The notes under the pieces were generated by a model, which saw nothing but the letters and a program-made list of their open reading frames with translations, was not told the origin of the DNA and ran no database searches. Below are positions 25,137 to 33,912 of a DNA stretch of 64,000 nucleotides, piece by piece. The DNA is from Microbacterium sp. K24 (GTDB taxonomy: Bacteria; Actinomycetota; Actinomycetes; Actinomycetales; Microbacteriaceae), in the NCBI RefSeq assembly GCF_004794465.1, contig NZ_SSDJ01000146.1, positions 28,830 to 92,829 on the forward strand. Direction: 5' to 3'. Every line of letters starts with the position of its first letter. Position 1 is the stretch's first letter. A program made the translations under genes and the position numbers.

Positions 25137-27292
25137 GTATTAAACTTCACGATGCTCAGAAAGTCGGCGAAGCGTCCACCGTGCACCTGCGCAACGGCGG
25201 CGTGAGCCTCCTGTTCACGGTCGACTCGTTCGGCGCGCCGAGCATCGCCCACTGGGGCGCGGCACTGAGCGACGCGGACATCCCCGGCCTCCTGGCGACG
25301 TCGAGCCCCGCCCTGCTGAACAGCTCGTTCGACATCCCCCGGTCGTTCTCGATCGCCGCCGGACGAGCCCACGGCTGGTCGGGAACCCCGGCCATCGAGG
25401 CGCAGTACGACGAGCGCCCTGTCGAGGGCTTCTCTCTCGTCGAGAGCACCGCGGGGGAATCGCAGGCCCGTTTCGTCCTGGCGGACGCCGACTCCCTCGC
25501 CCGCTCGACCTTCTCCTACCGGCTCGACGACGCCGGCGTCCTGCACGCCTCCGTGGTCGTCGACAACACCAGCGTCGACCGTCGTCTCGACGTGGCCGCC
25601 GTGCGCACCCTCCTGCCGCTGCCGGGCCGGGCCGTGGAGGTCATGGACTTCACCGGCCGCTGGACGCACGAGCACCGGCCGCAGCGGATGCCTATCCAGG
25701 ACGGCACATGGCTGCGTTCATCGCGGCGCGGGCGGCCCGGGCACGACTCCTCGTACCTCACGCTCGCCGGCACCGAGGGCTTCCGCTTCCGCAGCGGCGA
25801 GATCTGGGCCGCGCATGTCGCCTGGAGCGGCAACCAGGAGATGCTCGTCGAGCGCCTTCCGGAGGGCGCGGGAGTGCATCGCGCGATCATCGGCGGCGGA
25901 GAGCTCGTGGATGCCGCCGAGATCCGGCTCCAGCCCGGCGAGACCTACGCCTCGCCGGAGGTCGTCTTCACCTGGAGCGATCAAGGGATCGACGGGATCA
26001 CGGCGCGGCTGCACGCATCGATCCGTTCCCGGCCCAGTCACCCGCGGACGCCGCGGCCGCTGCTGCTGAACACATGGGAGGCCGTCTACTTCGACCACGA
26101 CCTCGAGACACTCACCCGGCTCGCCACCACGGCCGCCGAGCTCGGGGTGGAACGGTTCGTGCTCGATGACGGCTGGTTCCACGGACGGCGCGATGATCAC
26201 GCCGGCCTCGGCGACTGGCACGTCGACGCCGACGTGTGGCCCGACGGCCTGAAGCCCCTGTCGGACCGGGTGCATGCGCTGGGCATGCAGTTCGGACTGT
26301 GGTTCGAACCCGAGATGGTCAATCCCGACTCCGACCTCGCGCGACAGCATCCGGAATGGCTGCTCCGCGAGTCGCCGTCGCTCGAGTGGCGGCACCAGTT
26401 CGTCCTGGATCTGTCCCGCGACGACGTCGTCGCCCACCTGCTCGACCGGCTCGACCGGGTCATCTCCGAGAACGGCGTGGACTTCGTGAAGTGGGACCAC
26501 AACCGCGACCTGCATGCGGCCATCGGCGCAGGGGGTGCGCGGCGCGTGCACGCGCACACCCTCGGCTTCTACCGGCTTCTGGACGAGCTTCGGCGACGGC
26601 ATCCGCTTCTGGAGATCGAATCGTGTGCCAGCGGCGGCGCGCGCGCCGACCTCGGCGTGCTGGCGCGCACGGATCGCGTCTGGGCCTCGGACTGCAACGA
26701 CCCGATCGAGCGACAGCAGATCCAGCGCTGGACGCAGACCCTGCTTCCGCCCGAGCTCATCGGAGCGCACATCGGCCCGACCGAGTCGCACACCACGCAC
26801 CGTCACGCCGACTTCTCGTTCCGTGCCGTCACCGCCCTCTTCGGGCACGCCGGACTCGAGTGGGACCTCGCCGCGACGAAAACGGAGGAACGCACCGCGA
26901 TCGCAGCGTGGGCGGCGCTCTACCGGGAGCTCCGCGGACTGCTGCACTCGGGTGTCACGGTACGCGGAGACGACGTCGATCGCGGCGCGCTGCTGCACGG
27001 CATCGTGCGTCCCGACGGCGGCGAAGCCGTCTTCGCCTGGGTACGCGTGCAGACGAGCGCCACGGCGAGCACGGCGCGGGTGCCGATCCCTGGTCTCGAC
27101 CCGACGTCCTCGTATCGGGTGCGGGTGCGAGACGAGCTCGGTACCGTGAGCCGTCACGAGGTGGCCGACCCCGCGTGGCTGCGCTGCGACGACGATCTCG
27201 TCTGCACCGGCGCGGTCCTCGCCGAGGGCATCCCCCTGCCTCTCCTGAACCCCGGCCACGCGATGCTGCTGCACCTCACGGCAGTCGGATAG
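25127..27292 (+). CDS. galA: Alpha-galactosidase, glycoside hydrolase family 36
   Basis: 721 aa, typical of GH36 group I enzymes. It has an N-terminal beta-supersandwich (about 1-310), a catalytic barrel with FVLDDGWFHGRRDD and a C-terminal sheet. The nucleophile is Asp457 in FVKWDHNRD and the acid/base is Asp522 in WASDCND; ESCASGGARADLG lies between them. It releases terminal alpha-galactose from melibiose, raffinose or galactomannan oligosaccharides. There is no signal peptide, so it works on imported sugars. It is divergent from the GH97 operon with a shared regulatory region. The ATG at 25127 has no clear ribosome-binding site and may be read from a leaderless mRNA. Confidence 0.94.
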   Translation: MTSSIKLHDAQKVGEASTVHLRNGGVSLLFTVDSFGAPSIAHWGAALSDADIPGLLATSSPALLNSSFDIPRSFSIAAGRAHGWSGTPAIEAQYDERPVEGFSLVESTAGESQARFVLADADSLARSTFSYRLDDAGVLHASVVVDNTSVDRRLDVAAVRTLLPLPGRAVEVMDFTGRWTHEHRPQRMPIQDGTWLRSSRRGRPGHDSSYLTLAGTEGFRFRSGEIWAAHVAWSGNQEMLVERLPEGAGVHRAIIGGGELVDAAEIRLQPGETYASPEVVFTWSDQGIDGITARLHASIRSRPSHPRTPRPLLLNTWEAVYFDHDLETLTRLATTAAELGVERFVLDDGWFHGRRDDHAGLGDWHVDADVWPDGLKPLSDRVHALGMQFGLWFEPEMVNPDSDLARQHPEWLLRESPSLEWRHQFVLDLSRDDVVAHLLDRLDRVISENGVDFVKWDHNRDLHAAIGAGGARRVHAHTLGFYRLLDELRRRHPLLEIESCASGGARADLGVLARTDRVWASDCNDPIERQQIQRWTQTLLPPELIGAHIGPTESHTTHRHADFSFRAVTALFGHAGLEWDLAATKTEERTAIAAWAALYRELRGLLHSGVTVRGDDVDRGALLHGIVRPDGGEAVFAWVRVQTSATASTARVPIPGLDPTSSYRVRVRDELGTVSRHEVADPAWLRCDDDLVCTGAVLAEGIPLPLLNPGHAMLLHLTAVG

Positions 27293-27306
27293 GCGTCCGA
27301 CGCGAA

Positions 27307-27342
27307 GAAGCCGGGGGCCGCGTTATCGCGACCCCCGGCTTC
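27307..27342. terminator. Bidirectional terminator between GH36 and secreted GH97 genes
   Basis: GAAGCCGGGGGCCGCG (27307-27322) pairs with CGCGACCCCCGGCTTC (27327-27342) with one mismatch and a TTAT loop. It lies between convergent stop codons and is symmetric, fitting termination in both directions. Confidence 0.85.
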
Positions 27343-27358
27343 TCCGTCCCTGCTTCCC

Positions 27359-30070
27359 CTATTGCCGGACGATGATCCGGTCGATGTCCGGACCGCTGCC
27401 GCCGGCGGCATCGAACGTGAGAGTGTTGGCACCCGCGGCCAACGGCAGGTGCACGGTCTGCGTGCTGACGTCGTTCGCGTTCGCCGTCACGGGGAACGAG
27501 ACCGTGATCGGAGTACCGCCATTGACCTTGATCTGCACGGTTCGCGCCGTCGCCGCGGTATAGCGGATCTGGACCGTGGTGGATCCGGCCTGCTGCGCCT
27601 GGATGCCGTTGAACACCAGGGTCGAGGAGCCCGAGAGACCCGAGACCTTCGATCCCGAGCATTCAGTCCCCGAGCACGTCGCGACCGCGGCCGTTCCCGT
27701 TCGCGTGTTGCTCGACGATTCCGCCTCGTAGGAGCGGAGCACGATGATCCGGTCGATGTCCGGCGCATAGCTGGTGCCGCCGATCGTGATCGTGTTCGCC
27801 CCCGCCGCCAGAGTCACCGGGACCTCGACATCGCGCACGATGTCCCACCCGCTCGGGTTGCCCGCATTGCCCTTCCCCGATCGCGGCGGCGACACCGTCT
27901 GCGCGGCGCCGCCGTTGACCGACACCGTGAACGACCGCGGATCCTCGGCCAGGTACCCGACGCGAAGCACGTACGCCCCCGCGACCGGAGCCTGCACACC
28001 GTTGAAGCGCACCGTGGCGCCGTTCCCGAGGCTGCCGACCTTCGAGCCGCCGGAGCAGCCCGGGCACGCCGCGACACTCGCCCCGCCCGCCAGCGTGTTA
28101 CCGCTCGCCTCGGCTTCGAGCACACGATCGCTCGTGCCGTCGAAGGCGAGAGGCGTCGCACTGATGTGCACGGTGAGCCCGCCGTGCGCACGGATCGGAA
28201 CCGAGAGGGTGGAGGCGGAGGTCACCGAGAGCGTCTGCGTCACGATCTGTCGATCGTTCGCGCCGTCCTTGAAGAGCGTCGCCGTGTAGGTGCCGGCGCC
28301 CAGGAACGTCAGCGGGATGCTGGTCGTGCGCGCCGCATCCGACACCGAGCCGATGTACCACTCCGAGCCCGATCGCCGCGCGATGGTCGCGAAGTCGTCG
28401 GGGAAGCCCTCGACCAGCCTGCTCTCGTCCCAGACGGTCGGCACTCGACTGAGCAGGTGACGACCGACCCAGGTCTCGTACGCCGCGGCCGAGTCCGCGA
28501 AGTGCTGCATCGACGAACTGAACAGCACACTCTGGGCCAACTGGTGCGCATGCGTGGTCAGCAGATTCGGGTTCGAGAAGATGACCGGGGTCATGTCCAT
28601 CCCGCCGATCGCGTTCCGGGTGAACGGGTATGTCGCGCTGTCGACCGCCGTCGGAGGCCGCCCGTACTTGTACTGCTCGTTTCCCAGGATCGCTTCCGTC
28701 GTGATGATGTTCGGATACGTGCGGTTCTCACCCGCGGGCTTCGTGCTGCCGTGGAAGTTGACGAGCACCTTCGCCTTCATCGCCGCCTTCGCGATGCGGT
28801 CGTACAGCGCGATCGTGTCGAGACGGTCGGACTGCATGAAGTCGATCTTCACCCCCGCGACGCCGCGGTTCGCGATCGTCTGCATCGCGGTGTCCAGTTG
28901 CGACTGGGAGAAGTAGCTGCCATCGGTGTTGACATAGTCGCCCTTGTTCTTCCAGATGAAGACGCCGATGTCGCGCTTCTTCCCGTACGCCACGAGCTGC
29001 TCGATGGAGCCGTCCGTGTCGTTGTAGCAGCAGTCCACCGTGACGTACTGCATGTTCAGCTGCTCGGCGATGTCGATGTACTCCTTCTGGGACCGCACCA
29101 TGTCGTCGCCCTCCGATGCCTTCTCCTCGTTGGACCACCACGACCACAGCGCCTTGCCCGGCCGGATCCATGACGTGTCGGTGCCGGCGGCGGGCGCCGG
29201 GTTGAGGTCGGTGATCAGGCTGGTGTTGACGATGTCGTCGAGCGACGAGCTCACGGCGATCGCACGCCACGGCGTCACGAAGGATCCACTCGTGGCGACC
29301 TGCGTCGACGCGGTAGAGGTGTTGAAGACGTCGGTGTCGGGTCCGGGGAGCTGAACCTTCAGCGTGCGGTTGCCGTTGCCTTGAGCGTCGAGCCTGACCG
29401 CGGGATACGTCGGGTCGACGTAGACGGCGGCCTCGGAGATCAGGGCCCACTTCGCGTTGTTCGCGATGCTCGCGAGCGTCGGCATCGAGAAATGCCGCGT
29501 TCCCATCGAGGCGGCGGAGACGTACGGGTAGGCGTCCTCGTAGTCCTTCGCGGACCGGTAGTCGCTCGCCCACAGACCGGTGTCGACCGGGAGCGCGAAC
29601 GTCGTCGCCTCGCGTGTGATGGTCGTCGCACCGACCCCCGACACCTCGTAGCGGAACGCCACGCCGTCGTCGTGCGCCTGCACCACGACAGCAAGCTGTG
29701 CGCTGCCTCGGTGGTAGCGCAGTGTCATCTGGTTGGCGCTGGACGACACCGGCCCGTCGAAGTGCTCGACGAGCGTGTAGTTCTGCGTGATCGGTGTCGT
29801 GGTCTCCGAATCGAAGGCGAGCGACGTCGACAGGTCTGCGGCGGCCGTGACGACTCCCATCTTCGAGGAGGCGATCACCGTGGTGGACCCCTGTACCACG
29901 GTGTAGGTGAGGGTTCCGTCGTTCTCGTTCCGAACGGTGAGAGTGGTGCCGCCGTCGGGCGACGTCACGGTGTGGTCGGTCACCGCCTCCGCCGGCGAGG
30001 CGAGCACCAGACCTCCGGATAGGACGATTGCGGCCACCGTGGCCAACGACAAGCGTCTGATTGCAGCCAT
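27359..30070 (-). CDS. Secreted GH97 glycoside hydrolase with two C-terminal CBM35-like modules
   Basis: 903 aa. A signal peptide (about 1-29, ending SPAEA) directs export. The GH97 N-domain (about 30-290) precedes the barrel with ALWSWWSNEEKAS, VTVDCCYND and the candidate nucleophile Asp410 in GVKIDFMQSD, the retaining alpha-galactosidase type. Two repeats at about 650-775 and 778-903 share EAEAS/EAESS, a Cys pair, SGGSKVG/SGSKVSG and the ending PDIDRIIV, as in CBM6/35-type modules. It would attack galactosyl side chains outside the cell and feed the transporter. ATG 30070 is spaced better from AAGGAG than ATG 30073. Confidence 0.9.
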   Translation of the reverse strand: MAAIRRLSLATVAAIVLSGGLVLASPAEAVTDHTVTSPDGGTTLTVRNENDGTLTYTVVQGSTTVIASSKMGVVTAAADLSTSLAFDSETTTPITQNYTLVEHFDGPVSSSANQMTLRYHRGSAQLAVVVQAHDDGVAFRYEVSGVGATTITREATTFALPVDTGLWASDYRSAKDYEDAYPYVSAASMGTRHFSMPTLASIANNAKWALISEAAVYVDPTYPAVRLDAQGNGNRTLKVQLPGPDTDVFNTSTASTQVATSGSFVTPWRAIAVSSSLDDIVNTSLITDLNPAPAAGTDTSWIRPGKALWSWWSNEEKASEGDDMVRSQKEYIDIAEQLNMQYVTVDCCYNDTDGSIEQLVAYGKKRDIGVFIWKNKGDYVNTDGSYFSQSQLDTAMQTIANRGVAGVKIDFMQSDRLDTIALYDRIAKAAMKAKVLVNFHGSTKPAGENRTYPNIITTEAILGNEQYKYGRPPTAVDSATYPFTRNAIGGMDMTPVIFSNPNLLTTHAHQLAQSVLFSSSMQHFADSAAAYETWVGRHLLSRVPTVWDESRLVEGFPDDFATIARRSGSEWYIGSVSDAARTTSIPLTFLGAGTYTATLFKDGANDRQIVTQTLSVTSASTLSVPIRAHGGLTVHISATPLAFDGTSDRVLEAEASGNTLAGGASVAACPGCSGGSKVGSLGNGATVRFNGVQAPVAGAYVLRVGYLAEDPRSFTVSVNGGAAQTVSPPRSGKGNAGNPSGWDIVRDVEVPVTLAAGANTITIGGTSYAPDIDRIIVLRSYEAESSSNTRTGTAAVATCSGTECSGSKVSGLSGSSTLVFNGIQAQQAGSTTVQIRYTAATARTVQIKVNGGTPITVSFPVTANANDVSTQTVHLPLAAGANTLTFDAAGGSGPDIDRIIVRQ

Positions 30071-30108
30071 CATGACTCCTTCCGCCCCCGCGTCGTCGCG
30101 GCGGCGGC

Positions 30109-30140
30109 ATTATCTTTCCAAGGTTAAGTTACGCCGTCAA
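30109..30140 (-). promoter_or_regulatory. Candidate promoter of the secreted GH97 gene
   Basis: On the minus strand TTGACG (30140-30135) and GATAAT (30114-30109) stand before the gene but 20 bp apart, longer than ideal. The spacer is AT-rich (TAACTTAACC). The -35 hexamer equals that of the GH97 operon promoter at 25131. Treat as tentative. Confidence 0.35.
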
Positions 30141-30189
30141 GGAAATCGGAAGATCCCGATCGCCCCGCTCCGAAGAATTTCAGTATTCG

Positions 30190-30250
30190 GTGTTGCTAAG
30201 TACCGGTACTCAGTGTTACTTTGTACCGGTACCCAGCAACACTGAGTACC
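30190..30250 (+). promoter_or_regulatory. PadR promoter/operator region with nested inverted repeats
   Basis: Two copies of the perfect palindrome GTACCGGTAC occur at 30200-30209 and 30223-30232. A 12-bp inverted repeat, GTACTCAGTGTT (30206-30217) and AACACTGAGTAC (30238-30249), and TGTTGCT/AGCAACA (30191-30197/30235-30241) overlap them. A -35-like TTGCTA (30193-30198) and -10-like TTACTT (30216-30221) are 17 bp apart inside this array. The adjacent PadR regulator is the obvious candidate to bind here and autoregulate the operon. Confidence 0.7.
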
Positions 30251-30273
30251 GAGACAAGAGAGAGGAGGACCTG

Positions 30274-30630
30274 ATGGGCAAGCAGATGACCGAGATGCTC
30301 AAGGGCACTCTGGAGGGCATCGTTCTCGCCCTCCTGGCCGAGCAGCCGGCGTACGGGTACGAGATCACCGCGCGAGTGCGCGACCACGGGTTCACCGACA
30401 TCGCCGAGGGCACGATCTACGCACTGCTGGTGCGGATCGAGCAGAAGAACCTCGTCGACGTCGAGAAGGTCCCGAGCGAGAAGGGCCCGCCGCGAAAGGT
30501 GTACAGCCTCAACGCCGCGGGCACGCAGGAACTCGAGGACTTCTGGAACACCTGGAGCTTCCTCAAGAAGCACATCGAACAGCTGAACACGAACAACACC
30601 GACACGAACAACGAAAACAAGGAGAACTGA
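30274..30630 (+). CDS. PadR family transcriptional regulator
   Basis: 118 aa PadR-s1 type regulator. The winged helix covers about 8-95 with GTLEGIVLALLAEQPAYGYEITARV, EGTIYALLVRIEQKNLV and the wing GPPRKVYSLNAAG. A C-terminal helix for dimerisation follows, then an unusual Asn-rich tail (NTNNTDTNNENKEN). The last codons contain the ribosome-binding site of the next gene. The start at 30274 has AGAGGAGG upstream. It heads an operon for a DrrAB-type exporter and probably represses it until a drug-like ligand binds. Confidence 0.93.
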   Translation: MGKQMTEMLKGTLEGIVLALLAEQPAYGYEITARVRDHGFTDIAEGTIYALLVRIEQKNLVDVEKVPSEKGPPRKVYSLNAAGTQELEDFWNTWSFLKKHIEQLNTNNTDTNNENKEN

Positions 30631-30632
30631 CC

Positions 30633-30998
30633 ATGGTCGCGAAGTGGATCGAAGTCCTCACCGGATCGCTCGAGCAGAAGAAGCAGTACAAGCAGGCGAA
30701 GGCCCGTATCGAGGCTCTCCCCGAGCCGTACCGAGCCGTCGCGAACGCGCAGCACCGCTACACCATGTACTACGGCGGTATCACCGACGGCGACACCCTC
30801 GTGCAGATCTTCCTCGATCTCGCCGATCTGTGGGAGCGCGCGGCGATCGACGGCACCCCGATCGACGCCATCATCGGCGACGACCCCGTCGAATTCGCCG
30901 AGACCTACGCCGAGGCGTACGGCGGCACCCAGTGGGTCGACAAGGAGCGCGCCCGCCTCGTCAAGGCGGTCGACGACGCCAAGAAGAAGGAGAACTGA
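30633..30998 (+). CDS. DUF1048 family protein
   Basis: 121 aa small soluble helical protein of the DUF1048 family, which is often encoded beside PadR regulators and ABC exporters. Typical features are the start KWIEVLTGSLEQKKQYKQAKARIEALPEPYR and the central region LVQIFLDLADLWERAAIDG. Function unknown; no catalytic residues are evident. It starts 2 bp after the PadR stop and ends 2 bp before the ATPase gene, so it is firmly in the operon. Confidence 0.88.
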   Translation: MVAKWIEVLTGSLEQKKQYKQAKARIEALPEPYRAVANAQHRYTMYYGGITDGDTLVQIFLDLADLWERAAIDGTPIDAIIGDDPVEFAETYAEAYGGTQWVDKERARLVKAVDDAKKKEN

Positions 30999-31000
30999 TC

Positions 31001-31774
31001 ATGTCGAACGCAGCCATCAGCGTGAAGGGCTTGCAGAAGTCCTTCAAGGACCTGCATGTCCTGCGCGGCGTCGACTTCGAGGTGGAGCGGGGAAGCATCT
31101 TCGCCCTCCTCGGTTCGAACGGCGCCGGCAAGACCACCGTGGTGCGCATCCTCTCCACCCTGCTGAAGGCGGATGCCGGAACGGCGACCGTGCAGGGCGT
31201 CGATGTCACCACCGATCCCCTCGGAGTCCGCGAGAAGATCAGCCTCACCGGGCAGTTCGCCGCGGTCGACGAGATCCTCACCGGCCGCGAGAATCTCGTG
31301 CTCGTCGCGAAGCTGCGGCACCTGCCGAACGCGGGGAAGGTCGCCGACGACCTGCTGGCGACGTTCCGTCTGACGGATGCCGGCGCCCGCAAGGTCGGCA
31401 CCTACTCCGGCGGCATGCGCCGCCGGCTCGACATCGCGATGAGCCTCGTCGGACACCCCGAGGTCATCTACCTCGACGAGCCGACCACGGGTCTCGACCC
31501 CGAAGCCCGCATCGAGGTGTGGGACGTCATCAAGGAGCTCGCGAACACCGGCACCACCGTGCTGCTCACCACGCAGTACCTCGACGAGGCGGAGCAGCTG
31601 GCCGACCGCATCGCGATCCTCCACGAGGGCCGCATCATCGCCGACGGCACCCTCGCCGAACTGAAGAAGCTGCTCCCGGCCGCCAAGGTCGAGTACGTCG
31701 AGAAGCAGCCCACCCTCGAGGAGATCTTCCTCACCCTCATCGGTCCGTCATCCACGAAGGAGAACGCAGCATGA
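31001..31774 (+). CDS. ABC exporter ATP-binding protein, DrrA type
   Basis: 257 aa ATPase of the daunorubicin-resistance (DrrA) group. Walker A is near 37-45 (GSNGAGKTT), the signature YSGGMRRRLDIA near 134, and Walker B with IYLDEPTTGLDPEAR near 155. The DrrA-like end LEEIFLTLIG is present. It energises export through the membrane partner encoded next; their genes overlap by 4 bp. Controlled as part of the PadR operon. The exported compound is unknown. Confidence 0.94.
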   Translation: MSNAAISVKGLQKSFKDLHVLRGVDFEVERGSIFALLGSNGAGKTTVVRILSTLLKADAGTATVQGVDVTTDPLGVREKISLTGQFAAVDEILTGRENLVLVAKLRHLPNAGKVADDLLATFRLTDAGARKVGTYSGGMRRRLDIAMSLVGHPEVIYLDEPTTGLDPEARIEVWDVIKELANTGTTVLLTTQYLDEAEQLADRIAILHEGRIIADGTLAELKKLLPAAKVEYVEKQPTLEEIFLTLIGPSSTKENAA

Positions 31775-32538
31775 CCACGCACTTCGCCGCCGACACGGCG
31801 ACGCTCACCGGCCGCTCCATGCGGCACATCTTCCGCAGTCCCGACACGATCATCACGACCGCGGTCACCCCGATCGCCCTGATGCTGCTGTTCGTCTACG
31901 TCTTCGGCGGCGCGCTCCGCCAGAGCACCGGCGCCGAGAACTACGTGAACTACCTGCTCCCCGGCATCCTGCTCATCGCCATCGCATCCGGCATCGCCTA
32001 CACGGCGTTCCGGCTGTTCACCGACATGCAGAGCGGCATCTTCGAGCGGTTCCACTCCATGCCGATCGCCCGATCGAGCGTGCTGTGGGCCCACGTGCTG
32101 ACCTCGCTCACCGCCAACGCCATCACCCTCGCGATCATCTTCGGCGTCGGATTCCTCATGGGCTTCCGCACCGGGGCGAGCGTCGGGGCATGGCTCGCCG
32201 TGATCGGCATCCTGATGCTGTTCACGCTGGCGCTCACCTGGCTGGCCATCATCGCCGGCCTGAACGCCAAGACGGTCGACGGCGCGAGCGCCTTCTCGTA
32301 CCCGCTGATCTTCCTGCCGTTCATCAGCTCGGCCTTCGTGCCCACCGACACGATGCCCGGTCCGGTGCAGTGGTTCGCCGACAACCAGCCGGTCACCTCG
32401 ATCGTCAACACCATCCAGGCGCTGTTCGCCGAGAAGCCGGTCGGCGACGACATCTGGGTCGCTCTCGCCTGGTGCGTCGGCATCCTCGCGGTCGCCTACG
32501 TGTTCGCGATCATCTCCTACCGGAAGAAGGTCCGTTGA
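31771..32538 (+). CDS. ABC exporter permease, DrrB type
   Basis: 255 aa ABC-2 type membrane protein with six hydrophobic spans and family patterns: an N-terminal TLTGRSMRHIFRSPDTIITTAVTP region, ESFERF-like SGIFERFHSMPIARSSVLWAHV near 90, and LPLIF-like SYPLIFLPFISSAFVP near 180. It is the channel for the DrrA-type ATPase. Translation is coupled by an ATGA overlap. The gene is followed by a long palindrome that separates it from the convergent MacB-like gene. Confidence 0.93.
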   Translation: MTTHFAADTATLTGRSMRHIFRSPDTIITTAVTPIALMLLFVYVFGGALRQSTGAENYVNYLLPGILLIAIASGIAYTAFRLFTDMQSGIFERFHSMPIARSSVLWAHVLTSLTANAITLAIIFGVGFLMGFRTGASVGAWLAVIGILMLFTLALTWLAIIAGLNAKTVDGASAFSYPLIFLPFISSAFVPTDTMPGPVQWFADNQPVTSIVNTIQALFAEKPVGDDIWVALAWCVGILAVAYVFAIISYRKKVR

Positions 32539-32627
32539 TCTCTTCGAGCGGGACGGGACGCTCCGTCCGGGGTTCATACCCCGGCCGGGGCGTTTCGCTG
32601 CGCTCGGCGCCGGCATCCGTCTCCTGC

Positions 32628-32686
32628 TTCCGGTCGCAGTTTCTGCCGTCCGGAATGCCCGGAGGCGGCAGGAACTGCGACCGGAA
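32628..32686. repeat. 59-bp near-perfect palindrome, shared family copy 1
   Basis: The arm TTCCGGTCGCAGTTTCTGCC (from 32628) pairs with the right arm ending at 32686 in 20 of 21 positions, with an inner TCCGG/CCGGA stem. The right arm, read in reverse complement (TTCCGGTCGCAGTTCCTGCC), is identical to the left arm at 39093, so the two intergenic sites are copies of one element. It lies between the convergent DrrB and MacB genes. Confidence 0.85.
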
Positions 32687-32703
32687 CGACAGCAGGCGAC
32701 GCC

Positions 32704-33912
32704 TCACACCGTCCGCAGCGCCGTCGTCGGCGACAACCGCGCGGCGCTGATCGCGGGATAGAGCCCCGCGATCACACCGACCACGAGGGCCACCAGCGGA
32801 CCGCCGACCAGCACCACCGCGGGTATCGTCGCCGCCTGCCCCTGGATCGCGGCGTACACGATGACCCCGAGCGCCCCGCACACCGCCCCGGCGACGCCCC
32901 CCAGGCCGCCGAGCACGATGGCCTCGGCCACGAACTGCCCCGCGATCTGCCCCGACCGCGCGCCCAGCGCCCGTCGGAGTCCGATCTCGCCGCGACGCTC
33001 CAGCACCGCGACGACCATGGTGTTCGCGATGCCGATGCCTCCGACCAGGAGCGCGATCGCCGCGAGTCCGACCGCGAGGCCGGACAGCGCGTCGTCGGCG
33101 GTCTCCCTGGCCCCGGCGAGATCGCCGAGTCCGGTGACCTGCACGTACGGCGAGCCGGGGTTCGCGGCACGGGCGATCGCGTCGCGCACCTTCTCGCCGA
33201 TGTCGCCGTCGGCCATGCGCACATAGATCGCGGCGATGGTGTCGTCACCGTCCGCCGAGACATGCTCCGCCGCCCAGCGGTCGCCGAGGAACGCGCTCGC
33301 ATCGATCGATTCGGCGAGGCCGGCCGAATCGAGGATGCCGATCACGGTGAACCACTGCTCTCCGATCCACACCCGCACGCCGGGCTCGGTTATGCCCATC
33401 CGCGCGGCCGCGGCCGATCCGAGAACGGTCACCGGCAGTGAGCGGTCGGTCTCGTCGAACCAGCTGCCCTTCGCGACCGAACCCTCGACCGAAGCGAGGA
33501 AGTCCGGACTCGCCGCATACGCGGTCAGTCCGTTGCCCTGGCTCTTCGGCATGAGGTCGTTGCGGTACACCCCGATGCCGTCGGGCACCTTCTCGAGCAC
33601 GCCGAACCGCTCGACGCCGTCGACGCGGCCGATCATCTCCGCCGCCGTCTCGGGCAGCGCGACCGGCTTGTTGTCGGGGCCGTAGCCGGGCTGCACCACG
33701 ACCATGTCGGCGCCGAGCGCGTCGAGCTTCGCCAGCAGTTCGGCCTGGTTCGATGCGGCGATGCCGGTGATCGCGGTGAGCGCGGCGATGCCGACCGCGA
33801 CCCCCAGCGCCGACAGCGCCGTGCGCATCTTCCGACTGCGCGGTCCGATGAGCGCCGTGCGGATGCTGTCCGCGACGCTGAGCCTCGGCATCCGCTCTCC
33901 CCGGCGTCTCAT
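32704..33912 (-). CDS. ABC transporter permease, MacB/FtsX type
   Basis: 402 aa protein with the MacB topology: an N-terminal span at about 25-50 (MRTALSALGVAVGIAALTAITGI), a large extracytoplasmic domain (about 55-280) and three C-terminal spans. The final part has the FtsX pattern GIANTMVVAVLERRGEIGLRRALGA and ends ARLSPTTALRTV. It is coupled to the ATPase by an ATGA overlap at 33909-33912. It works with the adaptor and lipoprotein encoded upstream, probably exporting a peptide or drug across the envelope. Confidence 0.92.
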   Translation of the reverse strand: MRRRGERMPRLSVADSIRTALIGPRSRKMRTALSALGVAVGIAALTAITGIAASNQAELLAKLDALGADMVVVQPGYGPDNKPVALPETAAEMIGRVDGVERFGVLEKVPDGIGVYRNDLMPKSQGNGLTAYAASPDFLASVEGSVAKGSWFDETDRSLPVTVLGSAAAARMGITEPGVRVWIGEQWFTVIGILDSAGLAESIDASAFLGDRWAAEHVSADGDDTIAAIYVRMADGDIGEKVRDAIARAANPGSPYVQVTGLGDLAGARETADDALSGLAVGLAAIALLVGGIGIANTMVVAVLERRGEIGLRRALGARSGQIAGQFVAEAIVLGGLGGVAGAVCGALGVIVYAAIQGQAATIPAVVLVGGPLVALVVGVIAGLYPAISAARLSPTTALRTV

